Shown here: piece after piece, positions 26,965-34,336 of the stretch
Layout of the letters: each line of letters starts with the position of its first letter
Position numbering within the stretch: the first letter of the stretch is position 1
NCBI GenBank assembly: GCA_022791815.1
Contig: JAAVZU010000106.1
Location: 24,221-88,220 of the forward strand
Length of the DNA stretch: 64,000 bases
Reading direction: 5' to 3'
From: Lachnospiraceae bacterium
GTDB lineage: Bacteria; Bacillota; Clostridia; Lachnospirales; Lachnospiraceae
Notes under the pieces: generated by a model
What the model saw: the letters and a program-made list of their open reading frames with translations, nothing else
What the model was told of the DNA's origin: nothing
The model's database searches: none
Position numbers and translations under genes: made by a program

Positions 26965-27705
26965 GTGAATATTGATTTAATGAATACTATAATTACTGCA
27001 GGTACATCTATAGTAGTAGTTATCTTATCCCAAACGCTCATTAGACAAAGGGAAAGAAAACAAGCATTAGAAAATGATAGGGCTTGTTTATGTAATGAGT
27101 ATATAAATCCTATAAGATTTATGCTTGCAGAAAATTATTATCGTGTAAATAAAATAGCAAGACAAGTAAAGGAAACCGGAAAAAGTAAAGATATTTTAGT
27201 TATTGGGAAAGAAACAGATGTTTTAGATAAAAATCCAGAATGGTTTGTTGAGGATGGCTGTTACTTAATATCATCATGTTATTTAACTGCATGTTTATTT
27301 GCCTATATGGAAAAAATGCGGAAAGGTATTCCCTTTTTTCGGATTTCCCGCTACAAAGATACACAATTAACATATATAATTAATAAACTAGTGGTTGATT
27401 TCAGTGCAAATTTGAATATATACTATGTGATTCAAATGAATATTGGGAAAGAATGTTATATAAAGGATGAACAAAGAGTTTTATCTTATAGGGAGTTTTG
27501 TGAATTGTTAAAAAACAAGGAAAATTTTAAATGGTATAAATCATTGATTGCATACTATTTAAGAATTGGAAGGGGGGAATATAAGGAAATGAAATACTTG
27601 CTTGTACACATTAGTCAATTGTCAAGGTATCTTGATAACCTTGTAAAAGGAGGAGATTCGATAAAACAGAAAATTTTAGCGGAAGAAAATCCTGATAGAG
27701 ATTAA
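26965..27705 (+). CDS. Hypothetical membrane-anchored protein
   Basis: 246 residues from GTG with AAGGATG upstream. One N-terminal membrane helix (about 8-25) is followed by RQRERKQALENDRACLCNEYINPIRF and a long helical soluble domain, apparently cytoplasmic. The layout resembles small 'DUF4760-like' anchored proteins, but I do not assign a family. It begins 15 bp after spmB and may be co-transcribed. Confidence 0.6.
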   Translation: MNIDLMNTIITAGTSIVVVILSQTLIRQRERKQALENDRACLCNEYINPIRFMLAENYYRVNKIARQVKETGKSKDILVIGKETDVLDKNPEWFVEDGCYLISSCYLTACLFAYMEKMRKGIPFFRISRYKDTQLTYIINKLVVDFSANLNIYYVIQMNIGKECYIKDEQRVLSYREFCELLKNKENFKWYKSLIAYYLRIGRGEYKEMKYLLVHISQLSRYLDNLVKGGDSIKQKILAEENPDRD

Positions 27706-27754
27706 AACTTTATTAAAAATCTGTCCTTTCTATACAAAACATGATGAATTATGT

Positions 27755-27760
27755 TATACT
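27755..27760 (+). promoter_or_regulatory. Extended -10 element upstream of hflK
   Basis: TATACT preceded by TGt (TGtTATACT), 42 bp before the hflK start; the -35 is weak. Confidence 0.5.
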
Positions 27761-27802
27761 TGACTAAAATATATATGCATAGGAGAAAGTGAGGATATCT
27801 TT

Positions 27803-28813
27803 ATGGGGAAAAAGAAAATGAAACCAGATGATGTGATTATTGATGGTGATGATGTGGGACGAAAGTTTGTAAAAGTTTTTGGAAAATTAGGAAGAATAAT
27901 TGTTATTATTATTTTCTTGTTTATTGCAGCATTTGATTCTTTTTATACAGTAAAAGAGACAGAGACTGCTGTTATTACTACTTTTGGAAAGGCAGCTACG
28001 AATCAGGGAAAAGGTCTACAGCTTAAGGTACCTTTTATTCAAAAAGTGACTAAAGTAGATACAACTGTAAGAGGTTTTTCGATTGGTTATGAGGAGAATA
28101 AAGATGGTTCAACAGAAGATTTGATTGATGAATCGGTAATGATAACTTCGGATTATAACTTTATAAATGCGGATTTTTATATTTCTTATGAAGTAAAGGA
28201 TCCTATTAAATATTTGTATGCATCCGATGAACCAGAACAGATTCTAAAAAATATTGCAATGAGCAGTATCCGATCTACTTTATCTGCTTATAATGTGGAT
28301 TCTGCACTGACTACTGGGAAAACAGAAATTCAAAGTAATATTAAACAAATGATTATCAATAAATTGGAAAAAGAAGATATTGGAATTAGCCTGGCAGATG
28401 CATCTATGCAGGATGTAGAGCCGCCAACCAAAGAAATACAAAATGCATTTAAGGCAGTAGAAACAGCAAAGCAGAATAAAGAGTCTGCAATTAATGAGGC
28501 AAACCAGTACCGTAATGAACAAATTCCAGCGGCAGAAGCAGAAGCGGATAAGATTTTGCAGGAAGCAGAAGCTAAAAAAACAGCCCGTATTAATGAAGCG
28601 AAAGGACAAGCAGAGCGCTTTAATCAGGAATATGAAGAATATCAGAAATATCCACTTATTACAAAACAACGTATGTTTTATGAAACTATGGAGAAACTGC
28701 TGCCAAACATGAAAGTGGTTATTGACAATGGAAATGGCAGTGTGCAAAAGTATTATCCGATTGAAAGTTTTGCAAACTTTAATACAGCAGAATCTAAAAC
28801 AGAGAAAGAATAG
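27803..28813 (+). CDS. hflK: HflK-like SPFH/band 7 membrane protein
   Basis: 336 residues. One N-terminal membrane helix (about 33-50), then the SPFH domain opening SFYTVKETETAVITTFGKA and GLQLKVPFIQKVTKVDTT. An alanine/glutamate coiled coil (about 215-285, AINEANQYRNEQIPAAEAEA) precedes the tail. In other bacteria HflK and HflC form a cage around the FtsH protease. Paired with hflC 51 bp downstream. Confidence 0.88.
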   Translation: MGKKKMKPDDVIIDGDDVGRKFVKVFGKLGRIIVIIIFLFIAAFDSFYTVKETETAVITTFGKAATNQGKGLQLKVPFIQKVTKVDTTVRGFSIGYEENKDGSTEDLIDESVMITSDYNFINADFYISYEVKDPIKYLYASDEPEQILKNIAMSSIRSTLSAYNVDSALTTGKTEIQSNIKQMIINKLEKEDIGISLADASMQDVEPPTKEIQNAFKAVETAKQNKESAINEANQYRNEQIPAAEAEADKILQEAEAKKTARINEAKGQAERFNQEYEEYQKYPLITKQRMFYETMEKLLPNMKVVIDNGNGSVQKYYPIESFANFNTAESKTEKE

Positions 28814-28864
28814 AGCTAACAGTCAGGTTATCTGAACGGGTTACGAATAGGAGGGTATCAAATT

Positions 28865-29863
28865 ATGGGAAACAAACAAAAGAAAACAGTGATTGCGTTG
28901 TGTGTATTGGTTGTGGCGGTTATTTTATTTCAGTTGGTTACTTATACCACACAGGAAAATGAATATACAGTGGTAAAACAATTTGGTAAAATTAGTTCGG
29001 TTAATGCAAGTGCAGGACTTAGGGTTAAAATTCCATTTATTCAGACTGTAAATTCTATTCCAAAGAGTATGCAGTTTTATGATTTACCAAAGTCAGATGT
29101 TATTACTTCGGATAAAAAATCTATGATTGCAGATGCCTACGTGTTATGGAAGGTAACTGACCCCAAATTATTTACCTCTTCCTTGAATGCTAATACATCT
29201 ACAGCAGAAGGCCGTATTGATGTTATTGTATATAATGCAATAAAAACAACAATTTCCAACATGACACAGGAAGAAGTTATTGTCAGCAGAGATGATAAGA
29301 TTGAAATATCTGAACCAGATGATACTTTAGATGGTGTAGAGATTAAAGATATTACAACTGAGAATGGTGAAGTAGTGGAGACAGATAAGAAAGACGAAAA
29401 AGAACCAAAAGTCATTGCCATTTCAAGTAGATTATTGAAATGTGTAGGAAGCCAGTGTGAACAATATGGGATAGAAATTACTAATATTGAAATAAAGGTT
29501 TTGGATTTACCTGATGAGAATAAAGATGCCGTTTATGAGCGTATGATTACGGAGCGTAATAATATTGCTGCGGCATATAAAGCACAAGGTAAATCAGAAG
29601 CACAGATTATTAAAAACACAACAGATAAAGAAGTTGCTGTTATGAAATCAGAGGCACAAGCCACAGCAGATAAAACTGAGGCAGAAGGTGAAGCTGAATA
29701 TATGAAGATTTTGTCAAAGGCATATAATAGCAAAAAGAAGGCAGATTTTTATCTGTTTTCAAAATCTCTGGATACTGCAAAAAAATCTTTGAAGGATGGA
29801 AAGACAACGCTATTCTTGGATAAGAACTCGCCAATTGCCCAGATTTTTCAGGGAGCAGAGTAA
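28865..29863 (+). CDS. hflC: HflC-like SPFH/band 7 membrane protein
   Basis: 332 residues with GGAGGG before the ATG. A membrane helix (about 7-25), SPFH domain (NEYTVVKQFGKISSVNASAG, GLRVKIPFIQTVN), an acidic insert around residues 140-180, then the HflC-type EVAVMKSEAQATADKTEAEG coiled coil. Forms a pair with HflK. Followed by a terminator at 29988. Confidence 0.88.
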   Translation: MGNKQKKTVIALCVLVVAVILFQLVTYTTQENEYTVVKQFGKISSVNASAGLRVKIPFIQTVNSIPKSMQFYDLPKSDVITSDKKSMIADAYVLWKVTDPKLFTSSLNANTSTAEGRIDVIVYNAIKTTISNMTQEEVIVSRDDKIEISEPDDTLDGVEIKDITTENGEVVETDKKDEKEPKVIAISSRLLKCVGSQCEQYGIEITNIEIKVLDLPDENKDAVYERMITERNNIAAAYKAQGKSEAQIIKNTTDKEVAVMKSEAQATADKTEAEGEAEYMKILSKAYNSKKKADFYLFSKSLDTAKKSLKDGKTTLFLDKNSPIAQIFQGAE

Positions 29864-29916
29864 AAAAATGTCTTTTAATAGTGGTTTGTAATATAGGCTG
29901 TTATAAGAAGCAATTT

Positions 29917-30020
29917 CAAAAAACGGAAGTTGATATGGAAAGATTTTATGATAAAACTTTTGGATATAAAGAAATAATTCAGATGAAGGAGTCACATGGT
30001 GAAAGTGTGGCTCTTTTTTT
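29917..30020 (+). repeat. Duplicated terminator segment, copy 1 (after hflC)
   Basis: About 104 bp nearly repeated at 33941-34046 in the same orientation. Both run from a GGAAGTTGA(T/C)ATGGAAA start to a terminator: here stem GGAGTCACA (29988-29996) / TGTGGCTC (30006-30013) followed by TTTTTTT. The two copies bracket the Rhs/lipoprotein block. Confidence 0.85.
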
Positions 30021-30276
30021 GCTTTATAGAAAAGTTTATCCTATAAAGCAAAAACGCTCCGCTTGGGATTGCCCACTTTGTTCTATTATGAGATTTACCA
30101 ATGTATATTGAAAAAAACATTTTTATAAATAAAGGTATAATAATTATAATTATTGTATTGACATTCTTTTTTGGCAATGTCATAATAAACAAAACTTTAT
30201 ATTCATATTTGGTATATATAAATACTGATTTTGTGAAAAATTATACAAAACATATGTAGAAGAATGGAGATACATT
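30021..30276. other. Intergenic region upstream of the Rhs remnant
   Basis: No credible gene. It contains GGGATTGCCCACTTTGTTCTATTA at 30064, of which TGCCC(A/G)CTTT(T)GTTCTATTA recurs near 45540, then AT-rich sequence leading to the GGAGA ribosome site of the 30277 frame. Confidence 0.4.
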
Positions 30277-32548
30277 ATGAAAAAAACAAGAAAAATTATT
30301 TTTAGTAGTATTTTGGCGATTGTCCTTGTGCTTACATCCATTATGGGTGAGAACTTGCCTTCCACACAGGATGCAAAAGCAGATACAGCCACAGAAACAA
30401 TTAACAAAGCAGCCATTTCAAAGGAACTTACAAGCAAGCGTAGTCGTTTTGTTAAACAGTTTTTAATCCGAAAAAGATGGAAAAGACCGATGTATTAAAT
30501 CATAGCCAGGTGACTTACAAAAATATATTGAAGAATACAGACATTACATACGATATTTTTCCAGAAATATTAGCAGGACAGACGATACTGTCTTTGAGTA
30601 TGATGCACTATCCAGACAGGTAACAAAAGAAACAACCCATTTTGCTGACACCAAAACCATAGAAAAGACCTATGTCTATGACACATTAGGCAACATATCT
30701 GCTTTTGCGGTATCTATAGATGGGAAAACGGAATTATCCTATGAATATGATTATGACCCATTTTCAAGACTTGCTAAAGTTATCCAGACAGACAATGGAA
30801 AAAACACCATAGCAGAGTATACTTACGATGCAAACGGCAACTTATCCATAAAGGACATAGGAGTGGGTACTACTACATATACCTATAATGCTGCAAATCT
30901 TCTGGTTCGTTTAGAGAATAAAATTGGCAGCAAAACAGTATCAAGCTATCAGGCAGCCTACAACCGAAGTGGGCAGAAATTAACAGAAAACGGTATGGTA
31001 CTGGAAGAGGACAGCAATAGTAACAGTCAGATAACATACACTTATGACACATTGGGAAGGCTGGTAAAAGAAGAACATTTGGGAGAGGATACAATAGAGT
31101 ATACTTATGATTCACATAATAACCGCAAAGAAATGATTGTGGGAGAACAAAAGACAGCATACAAGTATAATAGAAATGAAGAACTCCTGCGTACCGATAC
31201 CTTAGATATGGATACAAACCAGGATTCTGTCACTATTTATAAAAATGACAAAAATGGAAATCAATTAGCCACTGTACACCGTATAAAAACAAACAGCAGT
31301 GAACCTGTTTTTAATCTTGACATTACTTTAGGAGAAAACCGCCTAAATGACAATGTCGTTAATCATTACGATGTCTTGAACCAGCTAATCGAAACCCTGA
31401 CAAAGAATTACAAAATAAAATATGAATATGACAGCAACGGATTGCGTACCAAAAAGATAGTTAATGGCAAAGAAACCATTTATGTATGGGACAATGACCA
31501 GATTGTTATGGAATTAGATGGAGAAGGTAACGTGAAAAAACGATACATTCGTGGCAATGGACTTATTTATATGGACAAAGGAAAAGGAACAGAAAAACAA
31601 TATTATGTGATGGATCTCCATGGCAATGTGATACAGATGTCAGACCAGAATGGAAATATCACAAAGACTTATCACTATGATGCTTTTGGAAATGAGGTGA
31701 ACCCACACAAAAAGGATGATAACCCATTCCGTTACTGTGGGGAATACTATGATAAGGAAACAGAAAGTATTTACCTTAGGGCAAGGTATTATAGACCAGA
31801 ACTGGGAAGGTTTACCACAAGGGATACTTATACAGGGGAAGAGAATGAGCCAATGAGTCTGCATTTGTACACCTATTGTGGAAATGATGGAGTGAACCAT
31901 ATAGATCCAAGCGGACATAAATATAAGAACTTCCAAACATATTTTCAGAAAAAATACAAAAAAGTGAAACCTTACAAATATGATGCAATCAGAGTAAAAC
32001 TAAAGGGCAATAAAGTAAAAGTATATTCCAGACTTCGGATTGTTGGTGGCAGTAAAAAGAAACGTAATATACTTAAAAAAGGAATTGAACAAAAATGGTC
32101 TGGCACTGTTAAGATTAAAGGCTATAAGGTAAAAGTAAAAACCTCGGTTAAGACCAAATATGACCCTAATTTGGGAGATTATGACTATCTTGAGTATGTA
32201 GAAGGTGCAGGGACAAGTCATGCAAATCTAGGTACTGCTTGGGAAGTTGCAACAGTACATTCGGGTAAGATTTATTCAAAATTTTCCGAGGGTGATAAAA
32301 GAACAACAAAAGATTTTAAAAATACAGTAGCACATGAATTTGGGCATTTTCTGGGAATTGGTGACGCATACGATCGTGAAAATCCTTCACCTGACAATGA
32401 TATAATGAGATGGTTTAATAATGAAGATACCAAGATGAGTAATTATGATGTTCTTATGTTCCTAAAGGCAGCGGCGTACAACGAACTTCAACAGTGGGAC
32501 AACGTGAAAAAAAGTGATGTGACAAGTAAGAATAGGAGGAAAAAGTAA
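30277..32548 (+). pseudogene. Rhs/YD-repeat protein remnant with metzincin-like C-terminal domain
   Basis: Starts with a signal peptide frame (30277-30498, MKKTRKIIFSSILAIVLVL). The frame breaks near 30460; protein-like sequence continues in another phase (MEKTDVLNHSQVTYKNIL, 30478-30600) and again in a third from about 30575. From there YD repeats (VFEYDALSRQVTKETTH, YEYDYDPFSRLAKV) lead into the Rhs core (RARYYRPELGRFTTRDTY ... HIDPSGH). The long frame from 30863 is 561 codons. After the core lies a ~200-residue variable domain with HEFGHFLGIGD, an HExxHxxGxxD zinc site, and a Met-turn-like DIMRW. Most of the original N-terminus is missing. The stop overlaps the next start (TAATG). Confidence 0.82.
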
Positions 32549-33186
32549 TGAAAAGAAGGGTTATATGCATTTTTATGCTTTCCTGTCTGCTTCTTTGTGG
32601 GTGCAGTACAAAAAGAGAAGGGAAAGATACAGTAGTTTTGCCAAAGAGAACAGAAAAGGCAATAGTACCAACTGTAACTCCCAAAGAAGATTTGGAAAAT
32701 AGTGAAATTAATGAAATCAAACCAAGTGAATATTTTGATGAAGATAAGGACGATTGTGGTGCAAATGATTATTGGTGTGAGGTGTTGAAAAGACAGAAAG
32801 AAGAAATAGATGAAATGGTTCAATGGTTTAAAGGAATTGACTATTGTGAATCCTTAACACTTCATGAGGGTTTTTTTAATACCTTACCAGATAATAAAAA
32901 AACAAGAAAGAGACTTCGAGGTGAAAAAGGATTTAAAGAAATGAAACAGTTTATAATTGAAAAAAAATATAGTATAAGGAATGACTGGCTTGAAGAGAAA
33001 AGGATTACTATTCTTCGTCGATTTGACGATTATAAAGATAAGGAAGAGATAGAAGAAGAGTTTGATCCAAAAGAACTGCATGGAAATTTTTGTTTAGTGT
33101 ATGTAGGAAGTGAACTAAAAAAACGGGAATCTCATTATAAAAAAGTAGATGAGAATTATTACAGTGAGGTTATATTTTATGAATAA
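32548..33186 (+). CDS. Lipoprotein, candidate immunity protein, paralogue 1
   Basis: 212 residues. Lipobox LLLCGC (cysteine about 19) follows a short signal peptide. An acidic, lysine-rich helical body contains YFDEDKDDCGANDYWCEV and the motif NDWLEEKRITILRRFDD. GGAGG lies upstream and the start overlaps the Rhs stop codon (TAATG), giving coupling to the metzincin-domain gene. A close paralogue follows at 33225. Position directly after an Rhs toxin-like domain suggests immunity, but no family is recognised. Confidence 0.75.
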   Translation: MKRRVICIFMLSCLLLCGCSTKREGKDTVVLPKRTEKAIVPTVTPKEDLENSEINEIKPSEYFDEDKDDCGANDYWCEVLKRQKEEIDEMVQWFKGIDYCESLTLHEGFFNTLPDNKKTRKRLRGEKGFKEMKQFIIEKKYSIRNDWLEEKRITILRRFDDYKDKEEIEEEFDPKELHGNFCLVYVGSELKKRESHYKKVDENYYSEVIFYE

Positions 33187-33224
33187 CAGTACTTTACAAA
33201 TAAGGGTAAGAGGAGGAAAAGGAA

Positions 33225-33866
33225 ATGAAAAGAAGGGTTATATGCACTTTTATGTTCACTTGTCTGTTTCTTTGTGGGTGCGGTACTAAAAAAGATAGGA
33301 AAGAAACGGTGGCTTTGCCAAAGAGAACCGAAAAGGCAATAGTACCAACCGTAAGTCCCAAAGAAGATTTGGAACATAGTAAAATAGAAGAAATCGAAGC
33401 AGTTGAATATTTTGATGAGGATAAGGAGGATTATGGTGCAAATGATTATTGGTGTGAGGTGATGAAGAGACAAAAAGAGGAGATAGAGGAGATGGTTCAG
33501 TGGTTTAAAGGGATTGATTATTGCAAAGGATTATCTTTTTTTTCAGATGGGGATATTTTTCCCGAACCGGATAACAAAAAAACAATAAAGAAACTTCAGA
33601 ATGAAAAAGGGTATAAAGAAATGAAACGGTTTATATGGAAAAATGAATATGATATATGTAATGATTGGCTTGAAGAGAAAAGAATTACTATTCTTCATCG
33701 ATTTGACGATTTTTACGATATGGAAAAGATAGAAGAAGAATTTGATCCAAAAGAACTAAAGGGAAATTTTTGTTTAGTGTATGCAGGAAGTAAATTGAAA
33801 AAACGGGAATCTGATTATAAAAAAGTAGATGAGAATTATTACAGTGAGGTTATATTTTATGAATAA
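33225..33866 (+). CDS. Lipoprotein, paralogue 2 of the tandem pair
   Basis: 213 residues, near-identical at both ends to the preceding lipoprotein (MKRRVIC...FLCGCGTKK; ENYYSEVIFYE at the end) and diverged in the middle, around residues 105-145 (SFFSDGDIFPEPDNKKT). The upstream GAGGAAAAGG is shared too, so the whole transcription/translation unit was duplicated. Divergence concentrated in one segment fits specificity change in an immunity protein. Confidence 0.75.
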   Translation: MKRRVICTFMFTCLFLCGCGTKKDRKETVALPKRTEKAIVPTVSPKEDLEHSKIEEIEAVEYFDEDKEDYGANDYWCEVMKRQKEEIEEMVQWFKGIDYCKGLSFFSDGDIFPEPDNKKTIKKLQNEKGYKEMKRFIWKNEYDICNDWLEEKRITILHRFDDFYDMEKIEEEFDPKELKGNFCLVYAGSKLKKRESDYKKVDENYYSEVIFYE

Positions 33867-33940
33867 CAGCACTTTACAAATAGGGATAATGGGAACAGAA
33901 TAATAAAAGATTTGTAGGTAAGTGATGGAAACAAGCCACT

Positions 33941-34046
33941 CCAAAAAATGGAAGTTGACATGGAAAAATTTTCATGATAAACTTTTTGGCATAAAGAAAC
34001 AATTCAGACGAGGGAGTCACATGGTAAAAGTGTGGCTCCTTTTTTG
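33941..34046 (+). repeat. Duplicated terminator segment, copy 2
   Basis: Close copy of 29917-30020. It ends in the stem GGAGTCACA / TGTGGCTCC followed by TTTTTTG, so it terminates the lipoprotein operon. Confidence 0.85.
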
Positions 34047-34060
34047 TTTCAATTATAATA

Positions 34061-34264
34061 GGCATTTGCGAAACTCTCATTAACTTAAATTATCTTGTGC
34101 GGATTTACATATTATAAGCAAGGTGCTTTCGAGACCGTTGGTACTTAGGTGCTGTATTTTAGCACCTTATGTACCATTACGGTTGAGAGCAGTGCAAACA
34201 TGCCTTGCGTTGATATGGAACTTTGCACAAAAAATCATAGAGTAAATTGAGTTTCGCAATCACC
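34061..34264. mobile_element. Long imperfect hairpin, possible MITE of another family
   Basis: About 204 bp. Outer arms TTGCGAAACTC (34066-34076) and GAGTTTCGCAA (34249-34259) are perfect. Inside, GCAAGG/CCTTGC, ACCGT/ACGGT, GGTAC/GTACC and AGGTGCT (34147-34153)/AGCACCT (34161-34167) nest in register, so nearly the whole unit can fold. AATTATAATA occurs just before the left end and 5 bp beyond the right end. No coding capacity. Confidence 0.65.
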
Positions 34265-34336
34265 TATTTAATTATAATAATGTGCACATGTTACTTTACA
34301 CTGTCTGCTATCGTATTCAAAAGGAGGAATACTCTT

